DNA of 64,000 nt, taken from NCBI GenBank assembly GCA_013375455.1, contig JABXJT010000023.1, positions 1-64,000 of the forward strand, written 5' to 3'. Origin of the DNA: Candidatus Helarchaeota archaeon. GTDB lineage: Archaea > Asgardarchaeota > Lokiarchaeia > Helarchaeales > HEL-GB-A. A program made the position numbers and the translations under genes. Of the stretch, positions 25,934 through 35,155 are shown piece after piece; the stretch's first letter is position 1; every line of letters starts with the position of its first letter. The notes below the pieces were generated by a model. It ran no database searches. It was not told the origin of the DNA and was given only the letters and a program-made list of their open reading frames with translations.

Positions 25934-28234
25934 TTATAAAAGCTCCTCTTTTTGTTGTTTGTACTCATCAAAAATATTCTTAAGGTGAGGGAGGAGTGGT
26001 TGGAGATCTTCAAACAAAAGCAAAGCATCCCCTTTTATATCGATATAGCATATCATAAAAATTTTCTCATCAATGGTAACACTTAATAAATGCCCTTTTC
26101 CCTGAACATTAGTTGCCACTAAAACATCTGAAGTTGCTTTAATAGTTGCATACTTCATGTCATTAATAATAACCGCGGGGGCTTCAGCTTTCCAATCTCG
26201 AATCAATTTAATGACATCTGATTCGATACTCCAATCTGAAGTCTCAAATTGAACTTCTCCATTGGAGGTAATAAAAGCCATATCCGTAATTTCATCAAAG
26301 CGGCTAGTAAGTTCAGAGTAAAATTCTATTAATTGATCATTTCGTTGTTTATCAATTTGTTCTGCAGGAGTAAGAGGACGATTACCTAATAATCCATCTA
26401 CTTTATGAGACGGCCCCATAGCAGCTTCTGCTGGTTGCCTATAGATGGGTGATTCCTGTAATGGGCGGGAGGCGTCTAATAATGGTTCTCCGGATGGTAC
26501 TAGCACTTCCGGTTCGATCTGAGCTGAGACCTGAGCGACTAATGCTTCAAGACGATCGATATGAACTTGCTGTTCAGCTCTGAATTTTTCAGATTCTTCC
26601 AATTTATGTTTAACATCATATAATTCCGTTTGGATGGTAAGGATATAAGATTCATAGGTTTTTTTCTGTTGGAGCATAGCCTGGGCATCCGCAGTTTTCT
26701 CGATTTCCGAATATTTTTGTTCTAATTCGGTATGCTGTTGTTTTTCCCATTCAAGATTTTCTTCAAGTGCATCAATCCGCTCTTTTAACTTATTTACCTC
26801 TTCGATTCTCGAAACAGCTTTTTTCGTTTTCTCGACTTGAGAAATTGCACTTTCAAGATCTACTTCTGATTCAAGATCTTCAATCATTTTTTCAGATCGA
26901 CTTAGATCTTTTTCTAATTTCTTAATATTTTTCTCTTTATTTTTTATTTCAGTCTTTTGCTTATTTATTTCCGCTTTTAATTTGTTAATTTCAGACTTAT
27001 TCTTCTCAATTTCACTCTTATTTTTCTCAAGACCGCTATTTTGCTTTTTAATCGAGGACTGTAAGTCTTTTATTTTGGCATCCTTTTCATTCATCATTAA
27101 GTTTAATTTATTCTGTTCAGCTTCTGATAATTTTCCTTCTAGACCATCAATCAAGAGTTTAGTATCGGCTTCAGGTGAGGTTGTAGAAGGGAGTATTTTG
27201 ACTCCTTCTTGTGATTCCAAGGCCTTAACTTTTGTGTTTAAATTTGAGATTTCCTTCTTTAAAATACTTATAGTTTTATCTTTATTTGTAAGCAATTTTT
27301 CATATTTTTTTGTTTCAGGGCTTACTTCCTTTTTACTCTCAAGCTCTGTAATTTTGTTTTCTTTTTTATCTAGTTTTGATTTTAGATCTTTTATGGTATT
27401 TTGGTATAGATCAACACCCACTTCTGTTTCTTCAACCTTTTTAGCTAAATCTTCTATCTTTTCCGTTTTATTCCTGACTTCCTCATCCTTTTTCTCTACA
27501 GAATCTTCTAGCTCAGTAACTTTCACTAGTAACTCCTGTTTTTCGACCTCAATCTTTTCAAAAGATATCTGTAGTTCATCGATTTTTCCCTTTTGTTCTT
27601 TTATTTGATCATTTAAGGAGGTAATTGTTTCATCTTTAGATGCTATATCAGTTTGGGCATCCTTGATGTTCTCTGCGATGTCCGTCGTTTGCTCCATTAA
27701 CTCTTCTAGTTGGGAGGTCCGCTCAGCAACTTTGGCTTTCGATTCCTTAAGCTCCTTTTTTAATTCCTCAACAGTTGAATTTAGTGAATTGATCGTTTCT
27801 TCCTTATTTTGAAGTAGTTTTTCAGATTCTTTCAATTTTTCACTGATTGAATCAAAGGTATCTTGCTTTTTTTCAAGGGAAGATTTTGTTTTTGTTAAAC
27901 TTGATATTTCATCATTTAACACTTTGATTTTCTGTTTTTGGTTAGCAATAAGTTCCTTACTTTTCTCTAATTCTTTCTCGAGGGCTTCGGTAGCAAGACT
28001 CTTTATTTTTTCTTTTAATTCTAAAATTTGATTCTTGAAATCCGTGTTTTCAGCCGTTAATTCATCAATTTTTTTACTAGAACTCTCGATCTCACGTTCA
28101 GATTTCATATTTGTACTTTTAGCCGAAGCTAGCTCCTTCTCTAGTTTGGAAATGCGTTTTTTTCCGAATTCTATTTCTTTTTGTTGTTTTTTTACCGTAT
28201 TTTTAAGAGATTCAATGCTCTCCTCGTCTGACAT
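25934..28234 (-). CDS. Long coiled-coil protein with C-terminal roadblock/LC7-type domain
   Basis: A 766-residue protein. Residues 1 to about 570 are almost unbroken Glu/Lys/Ser/Leu coiled coil with heptad spacing and few prolines. A Pro-rich linker follows (about 575-630, PSGEPLLDASRPLQESPIY). The final 134 residues (633-766) have the alternating strand/helix pattern of roadblock/longin domains (DMAFITSNGEVQFET, HLLSVTIDEKIFMICYI, LLLFEDLQPLLPHLKNIF). Roadblock domains dimerise and scaffold small GTPases, so this could be an extended tether with a GTPase-facing end. There is no signal peptide or membrane span. It is located between the longin-GTPase and the IFT52/GldG-like gene, all on the minus strand. 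Confidence 0.8.
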   Translation of the reverse strand: MSDEESIESLKNTVKKQQKEIEFGKKRISKLEKELASAKSTNMKSEREIESSSKKIDELTAENTDFKNQILELKEKIKSLATEALEKELEKSKELIANQKQKIKVLNDEISSLTKTKSSLEKKQDTFDSISEKLKESEKLLQNKEETINSLNSTVEELKKELKESKAKVAERTSQLEELMEQTTDIAENIKDAQTDIASKDETITSLNDQIKEQKGKIDELQISFEKIEVEKQELLVKVTELEDSVEKKDEEVRNKTEKIEDLAKKVEETEVGVDLYQNTIKDLKSKLDKKENKITELESKKEVSPETKKYEKLLTNKDKTISILKKEISNLNTKVKALESQEGVKILPSTTSPEADTKLLIDGLEGKLSEAEQNKLNLMMNEKDAKIKDLQSSIKKQNSGLEKNKSEIEKNKSEINKLKAEINKQKTEIKNKEKNIKKLEKDLSRSEKMIEDLESEVDLESAISQVEKTKKAVSRIEEVNKLKERIDALEENLEWEKQQHTELEQKYSEIEKTADAQAMLQQKKTYESYILTIQTELYDVKHKLEESEKFRAEQQVHIDRLEALVAQVSAQIEPEVLVPSGEPLLDASRPLQESPIYRQPAEAAMGPSHKVDGLLGNRPLTPAEQIDKQRNDQLIEFYSELTSRFDEITDMAFITSNGEVQFETSDWSIESDVIKLIRDWKAEAPAVIINDMKYATIKATSDVLVATNVQGKGHLLSVTIDEKIFMICYIDIKGDALLLFEDLQPLLPHLKNIFDEYKQQKEELL

Positions 28235-28322
28235 AGATTTACCTCAGAAGATAATACTACATGAGTAATAATGATTTAATGATTTAAATGGTTTTATTTT
28301 CTATTCAAAGATGAAGAAATTG

Positions 28323-29600
28323 TTAATCTGGAGTATTGGCAAGTTTTCTTAAAACGGTTGTTAGCGATTTATCGATTTTTTTGCTGAAAGCTACAAATTT
28401 TTTATCTAAGCTTTTTAATCTATCATCTAACTTGGAGATGACTAAGTCTTTTTGGATTTTTTTCAGGTCAATTCGAAGATCTTCGGCAAAACTCAATCTT
28501 TCATTTAATTTCTTGATTTCCATGGCGACTTCAACTAAATGAACATTGATATCTTCCAATTTTTCTCCGACACTCCTCACTTGCTGTAAATTTGTAATAA
28601 TTTGGTCAAGTAATGCCTCAGGAGAGACTCGTCCTGCGGTGGATGGCAAACTTGATGAGTAAAGTGGTGGAGCTTTTTTGACTTTTTTTTTCTCTCTAAT
28701 TTTTAAAACAGAAAGCGCAAATAAAATTTGAGCAAGTGGTTTATCCTTCACGACCCAGTATAACATATTTTCAAGGAGTATTCTATGCTGAATTACTTGA
28801 ATCCCAGCTCGGATATTATCTCGAAAAGTATCATAAGAGCCGAGCACTACTACACGCCCCTCCCCATATTCTGAAATCGCAATAACCGGCATGTCAGGGG
28901 GATCAGCGTCTTCATCAGAAAAAACAATGCCTCTGCCTTTACCTGAAAGTGATAAGCTGCACGAGGAAGGAATTATTACCAATTCTAACCCATCTGTTAT
29001 GGGATGATCTGCAAATACAGTAGATATGGCAAGATTTCGAATTCCATAGTTGTGTTGGTCATCAAATACCTGATCATTATTGAATAATATGCCGAATTTC
29101 GAACATAAATCATTGAGATTTGTCATCCGGCCTTTATCGCCTCCACTAGAAGCCAAGATTACAATTGCACCGCCACATTTAACGTATTTCAAGATTTCAT
29201 ATAATTCGAACTCCCGAATTTTAGACCGATCTGGGCAGGCAAAAAAAACAATATCGTAATGGATTAGCTGTGGAAACGTAATTGGGAATTCTAAATTAGA
29301 TTCAGTGATATATCCTTTTTTTTCCACTAAATCTTTAAAAACTTTATAATTTTCTATTAACTTTCCGCGCTCATTTTGGGTAGTATCGAAGCAAATTTTA
29401 ATACCTTTAACTGGTGCTTTCGCTACTCCAAGTAATCGCTCTTCTTTCTTTGGAGAACTTCTTTCTTGTGGTTTTTCGCCCTTTTCTTCAGTATCTGGGA
29501 TTAATAAATCCTCACCTTTTACTTTAGAATCCACGCCTAGTAATTCTTCACCCGTTTCTTTACTGTCTACACCCAATAATTCCTCGTCCTTTTTCGCCAT
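28323..29600 (-). CDS. GIFT-domain (GldG/IFT52-like) protein with N-terminal repeats and C-terminal coiled coil
   Basis: A 425-residue protein in three parts. Residues 6-60 carry short repeats of the pattern (E/D)LLGVDSK...GE (7-13, 19-26, 31-35, 56-60), probably disordered. Residues 66-290 form a Rossmann-like domain related to the IFT52/GldG (DUF4350-like) family: FDTTQNERG, YDIVFFACPDRSKI, GGAIVILASSGGDKG, ADHPITDGL and GRVVVLGSYDTFRDN. The last 100 residues are a predicted coiled coil (KIDKSLTTVLRKL). In eukaryotes IFT52 is a core ciliary transport subunit; in bacteria GldG is an ABC-linked gliding protein. It is upstream of the coiled-coil-roadblock gene on the same strand. Confidence 0.7.
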   Translation of the reverse strand: MAKKDEELLGVDSKETGEELLGVDSKVKGEDLLIPDTEEKGEKPQERSSPKKEERLLGVAKAPVKGIKICFDTTQNERGKLIENYKVFKDLVEKKGYITESNLEFPITFPQLIHYDIVFFACPDRSKIREFELYEILKYVKCGGAIVILASSGGDKGRMTNLNDLCSKFGILFNNDQVFDDQHNYGIRNLAISTVFADHPITDGLELVIIPSSCSLSLSGKGRGIVFSDEDADPPDMPVIAISEYGEGRVVVLGSYDTFRDNIRAGIQVIQHRILLENMLYWVVKDKPLAQILFALSVLKIREKKKVKKAPPLYSSSLPSTAGRVSPEALLDQIITNLQQVRSVGEKLEDINVHLVEVAMEIKKLNERLSFAEDLRIDLKKIQKDLVISKLDDRLKSLDKKFVAFSKKIDKSLTTVLRKLANTPD

Positions 29601-29737
29601 TTCTCCAACATCCTATCGATTGAAATAATACAATGATACAGAATGATATTATTATTTTACACTCATGTTTTAAAATAATTTGTAATAATTCATTTCACTT
29701 TAAATTTTTGATGTATTTTAAAATATATGAGGATGTG

Positions 29738-30310
29738 CTACTTAATGACTCGACCAGCCGCCTTGTATTTTATAGTTAATTGATCATTTTCGATTGCTGT
29801 ATCAACCGATTCGGTAGAAAATTTATATTCATTTTCCAGAATTTCAGATAGAATTCTTGAAATGGATTTTACAGCTTCAATTAACAATAACTTTGCTAAG
29901 GTTTCTTCATCTACTCCAATATTTACTTCTGCTATTAATCTACGAATGAGATTCAATTCATTCGGATTGTATGTATAAGTTATGTTTAGTAATGCGTCTA
30001 CCGTTGATGGCCCTTTTGGGCAATCTATATCTAATGACTCAAAGCTGAAGGGAAAAACTTCAGCCAGCCAGACTGAAAAGATAGATATTCCTTCGTTGTG
30101 AATAAAATCAGAGATGAATACATTATAAGTATATTTATTCCAATCTTCATAGATTGAATTTATCGTTTCAAAAAAAACAAAGACAGCCTCTTTGTTTGTA
30201 ACCAATTCATTTTCGAATGCAGTCGGTAAGGCACCATCTGTGATTTCTAATTTACTTGTTGTCACAATACGTCTGACGAATTCTTCAAATTCGTAAGAGA
30301 TTTTATTCAC
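29738..30310 (-). CDS. Unrecognised protein, 190 residues
   Basis: I do not recognise this family. The protein is acidic and mixed alpha/beta, without cysteine pairs, membrane spans or a nucleotide-binding motif. Residues 1-30 are helical with a Val-Thr-Thr-Ser turn. The middle (residues 60-105) is aromatic-rich (DFIHNEGISIFSVWLAEVFPF). Residues 135-165 form a strong amphipathic helix (EETLAKLLLIEAVKSISRIL), and the last 20 residues look like a beta strand pair. Coding is supported by length and by its position in the minus-strand run of Asgard-type genes. It might be a partner of the GIFT-domain gene 137 bp downstream. Confidence 0.6.
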   Translation of the reverse strand: MNKISYEFEEFVRRIVTTSKLEITDGALPTAFENELVTNKEAVFVFFETINSIYEDWNKYTYNVFISDFIHNEGISIFSVWLAEVFPFSFESLDIDCPKGPSTVDALLNITYTYNPNELNLIRRLIAEVNIGVDEETLAKLLLIEAVKSISRILSEILENEYKFSTESVDTAIENDQLTIKYKAAGRVIK

Positions 30311-30444
30311 CGGTTTGTGTTATAGAAGTTTTGTTCTATTTATACTTACGCTGACATTTATAGGTTTTGTAAAACGGAAATAAAATGAAAATATTTTTTT
30401 TACGGTTATTTCACTTAGCCGCAATTATTTCAATTGAAACAAAA

Positions 30445-31626
30445 TTAGATTTTGTGTATTGGAAAAATAGTTTCCTTAATGGTCTGAATTAATTTTTCAG
30501 TATACATCTGGATTTTTTCATTTGCATCATCTGTAACTTTCGTTGCAGGATTTTCAACATCTAATCGCGTGTTTAGAGGCGTAAAATTAGTTAACTTTTT
30601 AGTTAATTCGATCCAGTTATTAGGAATCTCATTTGAAAGTTTAATTTCAGCCATTATAGCAAATATCGAACACCATGCTCTAGATACAACTGAGGGTGTA
30701 TATCCGCCTCCACCAAAAGCAACCCAATTGCCCTTTGCATGTTTATGGCATAAATCGTGAATGCGTTCGGCAAGTGCTTCATACGTTTGAACGGTTAAAA
30801 GTAGATGAGGGAGGGGATCAGTAAAATGAGAGTCGACCCCACATTGATTGATTATTACATCTGGTTTAAAAGCTTGGATTAATGGGGGAACGATTTCATC
30901 AAAAGCTTTTAGATATATCTCTTTGTGAGTATAAGGGAGCAAGGGAACATTAATGGCATACCCTTTCCCTGGACCCTGTCCAATATCATCCTCAAAACAA
31001 GTTCCAGGAAATAAATATCGTCCAGTTTCATGTAACGAAATGGTCATTACATTTGGGTCATTATAAAAAATCCAATTGACCCCATCACCAGCATGGGCAT
31101 CAATATCAATATAGGCTACCCTTGCATCATATTTTTTTTGCAAGTATGCAGCAGCTATAGCTGGGTCATTGAAAATGCAAAAACCAGATGCTCTATCAGG
31201 CATGGCGTGGTGGAGTCCTCCGGCGATGTTGAAAGCATGAACGTCATTATCGCTTTCCATTACTTTATCTACTGCAACTAAAGATCCGCCTGAAATTAAA
31301 CTTGAGGATTCGTACATTCCTGGGAAAATAGGATTATCGCCAGGTCCTAGACCAATTTCATACGCGTCATACACCCCGGTTTCGGGTTTACTGAATTTTT
31401 TAATTAGCCCAACATATTCCTTTGAATGTACGAGCTGTAACTCCTCTTCCGTGGCCATTCTGGGTGGTTTCACCTCAGTTTTCGGGTCCTTAAAAACACC
31501 GTAGGCCTTTAATAATTCATATGTTAATTGCAATCGAACTGGTCTTAAAGGGTGTCGGGGTCCAAAATCATACTTCAAGTAATCATCTGAAAAAATTAAC
31601 ACGGCTTTTGACAAAAGAGTCACCAT
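30445..31626 (-). CDS. Histone-deacetylase-like (AcuC/class I HDAC family) hydrolase
   Basis: A 393-residue zinc amidohydrolase of the HDAC superfamily. Typical segments are YDFGPRHPLRPVR (near residues 18-31), NIAGGLHHAMPDRASGFCIFNDPAIA, and the zinc-ligand stretch YIDIDAHAGDGV (Asp and His). CGVDSHFTDPLPHL carries the third ligand Asp, and FGGGGYTP ends the core. The conserved His pair HH and the active-site region are in place, so it should be active as a deacetylase of acetyl-lysine, polyamine or acetyl-CoA-synthetase-type targets. Archaeal members resemble bacterial AcuC. It is 19 bp downstream of the CooC-like ATPase on the same strand, which may mark an operon. Confidence 0.88.
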   Translation of the reverse strand: MVTLLSKAVLIFSDDYLKYDFGPRHPLRPVRLQLTYELLKAYGVFKDPKTEVKPPRMATEEELQLVHSKEYVGLIKKFSKPETGVYDAYEIGLGPGDNPIFPGMYESSSLISGGSLVAVDKVMESDNDVHAFNIAGGLHHAMPDRASGFCIFNDPAIAAAYLQKKYDARVAYIDIDAHAGDGVNWIFYNDPNVMTISLHETGRYLFPGTCFEDDIGQGPGKGYAINVPLLPYTHKEIYLKAFDEIVPPLIQAFKPDVIINQCGVDSHFTDPLPHLLLTVQTYEALAERIHDLCHKHAKGNWVAFGGGGYTPSVVSRAWCSIFAIMAEIKLSNEIPNNWIELTKKLTNFTPLNTRLDVENPATKVTDDANEKIQMYTEKLIQTIKETIFPIHKI

Positions 31627-31644
31627 TCAAAATCTTTTTAATGT

Positions 31645-32433
31645 TTAATTTGATTTAACTTTGTTTAAAATGAATTTTTCAATCTTTTTTATTTCCATAA
31701 TGGCGGGCGAATCAGGAGCAAAGTCGATTGGGGCTTTTCCATTTAAATCCGCAGCTCGAAGTGCATTGTCATGGGGAATTATCCCAATTAATTTGATTTC
31801 AATGTTTTTTGCTATTTTTTTTACGAATTCTTCCTCGGTTGGCGTCGCAATTTTGTTTCCAATGACATATAATCGCGGCACTTTTAGCTCATTAGCTAAT
31901 TCTTTAATGCGCTGAGCTAATTCAGTTGACCGACGACCAGGCTCGATAATAATAACCATTGCATCAACGTAACTGAGCGTTCCTCTTCCTAAATGTTCTA
32001 TTCCAGCTTCCATATCTATGACGACGGCATCTTTAACATCCAAAATCAAGTGGCTTAAGAGAGCACGTAGAAAGGCATTTTCTGGGCACATGCAACCGCT
32101 TTTTGCTTTTTTTACAGTTCCCATTACTAGTAACCGTACATTCTCAGGTCCTTCAACCTGGTATTTTGCTGGAATATCGTCTACTTTTGGATTCACGACA
32201 AAAAGTCCACCAGGACGCCCTGCCCTTTCCTCTATCAATTCCTTTTCTTCGGAAATCGGAATTAATTTTGCTAAATTTTCATCTGAAATTCCGACTGCAC
32301 TATGCAAATTCATGGCAGGATCTGCATCTATTGCGATTACTTTATAGCCATCTCTAGCTAGAAAACGAGCCATTGTGCCAGACACTGTTGTCTTTCCAAC
32401 ACCTCCTTTTCCAACAAAAGCGATTTTGACCAT
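31645..32433 (-). CDS. CooC-like nickel-insertion ATPase (MinD/ParA family)
   Basis: A protein of 262 residues if read from the ATG at 32433; an upstream TTG at 32442 would add three. The deviant Walker A KGGVGKTT, with the signature Lys, starts near residue 8. AIDADPAMNLHSAVG is switch I, and the CxC motif SGCMCPEN is the metal-site motif of CooC dimers. DAVVIDMEAGIEHLGRG is switch II. CooC loads nickel into carbon monoxide dehydrogenase, so a CODH/ACS is expected elsewhere in the genome. It is directly upstream of the HDAC-like gene. Confidence 0.85.
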   Translation of the reverse strand: MVKIAFVGKGGVGKTTVSGTMARFLARDGYKVIAIDADPAMNLHSAVGISDENLAKLIPISEEKELIEERAGRPGGLFVVNPKVDDIPAKYQVEGPENVRLLVMGTVKKAKSGCMCPENAFLRALLSHLILDVKDAVVIDMEAGIEHLGRGTLSYVDAMVIIIEPGRRSTELAQRIKELANELKVPRLYVIGNKIATPTEEEFVKKIAKNIEIKLIGIIPHDNALRAADLNGKAPIDFAPDSPAIMEIKKIEKFILNKVKSN

Positions 32434-32574
32434 TTCAATCAATTGGTTTAAATTAATCCTGATTTTTTAATCTGAATTTGATACAAAATAGATGGTATTT
32501 AAAGAATTTGGTATTTTTTGTGTGATTCTATCCTGAATCAAGATCCGAAAAGAAATTAAAAACTAAGCTGACAA

Positions 32575-33135
32575 TTAGGTTTCGATTAAATCCTCGAGTT
32601 GTCCAATGGTTTTCTCCATGTCATCCATCAAAAAATCTTCTAATTTTAGGAATTTTTCTGAAAATTCGATGGATGGATCAATGAACTTTAACAAAGAACT
32701 AACTTCTCCCGCAAATTTCCCAATATCTTTAGAAAGGTTTAGGTATTGGCGAATATACCGAATGATTTCTGTAAAAGTACTATGAGCTTGTGACAAGAAG
32801 ATTTTAACACAAAGGTAATCATTACACTGAATAGCTATATCAATGCAGCCGAGGAAATGCTGATGAAGAACCGCCGCGTTTATTCCCGCATCAAGCATTT
32901 TATTTAATATATTTAGGTAACGGGTTAATTTCTTTTGTAATTTACGAGTTTCAATTTCAAAATCAACATTTTTGTTAATAATTTCTTTTAGATCCGTGAT
33001 TCCCTCTATCTTAACTAACGGAAATTTACTAAATGCAGTAATATATTTGTTAGAAAGGGTTGAAAGCTGAGCCCGGATTGCTTCAATATCTATATTTTCA
33101 TCGGCGGGTGGTTTCTCGTCCTTTTGGGAATCCAT
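32575..33135 (-). CDS. Unrecognised all-helical protein, 186 residues
   Basis: I do not recognise the family. The sequence predicts almost only helices: a charged N-terminal tail (residues 1-20, MDSQKDEKPPADEN), then about five amphipathic helices with a Cys/Leu-rich centre (AAVLHQHFLGCIDIAIQCNDYLCVKIFLSQ, residues 89-118) and an acidic C-terminus. There are three cysteines without a metal-binding spacing. No membrane span is convincing. It is the most upstream gene of the minus-strand run that ends at 24812 and is divergent from the radical SAM gene at 33253. Confidence 0.6.
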   Translation of the reverse strand: MDSQKDEKPPADENIDIEAIRAQLSTLSNKYITAFSKFPLVKIEGITDLKEIINKNVDFEIETRKLQKKLTRYLNILNKMLDAGINAAVLHQHFLGCIDIAIQCNDYLCVKIFLSQAHSTFTEIIRYIRQYLNLSKDIGKFAGEVSSLLKFIDPSIEFSEKFLKLEDFLMDDMEKTIGQLEDLIET

Positions 33136-33252
33136 TATTCAGAAAACCCTCTTCACCAATATTTACGTGATAAGTGATAATCTTGGTAATTTAAATTATC
33201 AATCAACCTATTTAATTATTATCGATATTAGTACATACAAATAGTGGGCACA

Positions 33253-34548
33253 ATGGACATTTTATTCATTAATCCCCAAACAGAATTGGAAGATAAATCT
33301 AAAATTTTTCACAGGGAACCTCCAAATGGACTCCTTATTTTATCGGCAATCTTAGAAAACGCGGGATTTGATGTCGATTTTCTTGATTTATCTGTAAATA
33401 AACCGACAGAGCTGAAGAGCTATTTAATAGAAGAACCAAAAATTGTTGGGATTACGAGCTTAACAAACACATACCATCTTGCGATGCGGCTTTTAAAACA
33501 AGTGAAAAATATTTCACCAAATAGCATTATATTGTATGGGGGGCCTCATGCTACCTTCAAGTACGCAGAAGTGCTCCAGGAGAACAGAAACGTTGATTTT
33601 GTTTTATGCGGGGAGGCAGATGAAACAATTTTAGAATTCATGCAAGTACAGGTCGGAAAAGAAAGTGAAAAAAATTATTCAAAAGTCCCGAATTTGGCTT
33701 TTCGAGATAACGGGAGTATTCGGTGTTCCAAATCATATGCTCCTGCCAACCTAGACGATTTGCCTTTACCAGCTAGGCATCTATTAAATTTACGAGACTA
33801 TCAGGTAGGAACTGTTATCGTGAATCGAGGGTGTCCTTTTAATTGCATTTTTTGCGTCCGACAGAAGATATTTCAGAAAGTTAGATACCGAAGCACTAGG
33901 GATGTCAGTTATGAGATGCAAGTACTATCGCGATTAGGATTTAAGTTTGTGAATTTATACGATAACATAAATATCGATGAGGATTATGCTTTAAGGCTGT
34001 GTCAAGAAATTGAGGATGCAAATATTAACCTAAATTGGGGTTGCGAGTTACGAGCAGATAAATTATCGTTAAGGTTGGCACGGGCGCTAAATAAGGCAGG
34101 GTGCAAAGTTATCGCAGTCGGGGTTGAATCGGGCGATCTTGAAGTTTTAGAACGTGCGAATAAAAAACAAGACTTAAAGCAGGTCAAAAAAGGGATAAAA
34201 GCAGCAAAATCAGAGGGAATATCAGTTCAAGTTTATTTCGTTGTAGGACTTCCTGGAGAAACTGAAGAAAGTTTCTTTAAAACACGTAAATTACTTGATG
34301 AATTGGCATTAGAACCAGGGATTGATACGGTAAATTTTTTTGCAGCAACTCCATACCCGGGTACCCCGTTGTATGAACATCCAGAACAATTTGGGGTTCG
34401 AATACGCCATGAAGATTGGGATTTATATGACAATTCGCACCTTTTGATGGAGTTAGATTCGATAGAATTTGAGCAATTAGAAAAAAATTTTGGGAGGGGA
34501 AGAGAAATTGAGAAGACTTTTACTCCTCTTTCGGAAAGAAAAATGTAA
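33253..34548 (+). CDS. Radical SAM protein with B12-binding-like N-terminal domain (third copy type)
   Basis: I start at the ATG 33253 because the next upstream candidate, GTG at 33244, adds only three residues. The 431-residue protein has the Rossmann-like N-terminus (LFINPQTELEDKS, GGPHATFKYAEV, CGEADETI), then the SAM cluster CxxxCxxC at residues 194, 198 and 201 (GCPFNCIFC), then VGVESGDLEVL and TPYPGTPLYEH. The cobalt-binding DxHxxG motif is absent. It is not in the glycan island and has no same-strand partner; its stop overlaps the convergent gene at 34520 by 29 bp. Confidence 0.82.
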   Translation: MDILFINPQTELEDKSKIFHREPPNGLLILSAILENAGFDVDFLDLSVNKPTELKSYLIEEPKIVGITSLTNTYHLAMRLLKQVKNISPNSIILYGGPHATFKYAEVLQENRNVDFVLCGEADETILEFMQVQVGKESEKNYSKVPNLAFRDNGSIRCSKSYAPANLDDLPLPARHLLNLRDYQVGTVIVNRGCPFNCIFCVRQKIFQKVRYRSTRDVSYEMQVLSRLGFKFVNLYDNINIDEDYALRLCQEIEDANINLNWGCELRADKLSLRLARALNKAGCKVIAVGVESGDLEVLERANKKQDLKQVKKGIKAAKSEGISVQVYFVVGLPGETEESFFKTRKLLDELALEPGIDTVNFFAATPYPGTPLYEHPEQFGVRIRHEDWDLYDNSHLLMELDSIEFEQLEKNFGRGREIEKTFTPLSERKM

Positions 34549-35155
34549 CTCCTTCATTGAATGAGTCCCCACGGAGCAGGCACCTCGTTTCTTTGACAAC
34601 TAGATTGTATTTATTTCCGACATAGTCTTGAATCATTTGAAGTAATGCCACCAGTGCCTTCGCCAGCAACTCACCATAACTATTCTCTCGTAATTTTGTA
34701 TGATCAATATCCACCCCTGGAATTAAGCCCGTGCAGAGCACGCAGATTTTTTGCCGCATGATTAACTGTGGCACACCATCATCAGTTTGTTCTCCTGGAA
34801 CAAAAATTGGTTTCTCGAAAAATGTCTCCCAATCAGGACCCAATACAACATAGAGCGCGACTCCTGATAGGAATTCGAGATCTAGTAGAGATTTCGAGAA
34901 AAACATCTTCATAGTTCCTAAAATTTCATACATGATACTGGTGGCCCCATTAACAAATTGTTCTGTAAAGGTATCTACCGCTAATCCTGTATCACCATCA
35001 AAAATTTCTTCATATTTTTTTGTGACGCCATAAGCCATACTGGAAAGCATCCATAAATTCATTTTTTTTGTCATGAACTTCCAGTATATACGTTTACCTA
35101 AGCTTGCCAACATTTTTCGAAATTTTCCTAATTTAGTAGGTACCAAGCTTACCAC
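34520..35155 (-). CDS. Cysteine-containing V4R-like protein, downstream paralogue
   Basis: A 211-residue protein overlapping its upstream neighbour (start at 35155, neighbour ending at 35149) by 7 bp. Both share the order CxxC, acidic helix, then a late Cys in a strand: here KICVLCTGL and TRCLLRGDSF. This order resembles V4R (4-vinyl reductase / hydrocarbon-binding) domains, small alpha/beta domains that bind ligand or metal with late cysteines. Residues 1-60 are basic and helical and carry a paralogue-specific extension. I cannot assign a ligand. Translational coupling with the paralogue suggests a heteromer. The 3' end runs 29 bp into the convergent radical SAM gene. Confidence 0.6.
   Translation of the reverse strand: MVSLVPTKLGKFRKMLASLGKRIYWKFMTKKMNLWMLSSMAYGVTKKYEEIFDGDTGLAVDTFTEQFVNGATSIMYEILGTMKMFFSKSLLDLEFLSGVALYVVLGPDWETFFEKPIFVPGEQTDDGVPQLIMRQKICVLCTGLIPGVDIDHTKLRENSYGELLAKALVALLQMIQDYVGNKYNLVVKETRCLLRGDSFNEGVTFFFPKEE

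Noticed and set aside
26982..27608. A 208-codon plus-strand frame opposite the coiled-coil gene
   Set aside because: It is the mirror of a Glu/Lys-rich coiled coil, which always produces Ser/Phe-rich frames on the opposite strand; no start signal or domain supports it.
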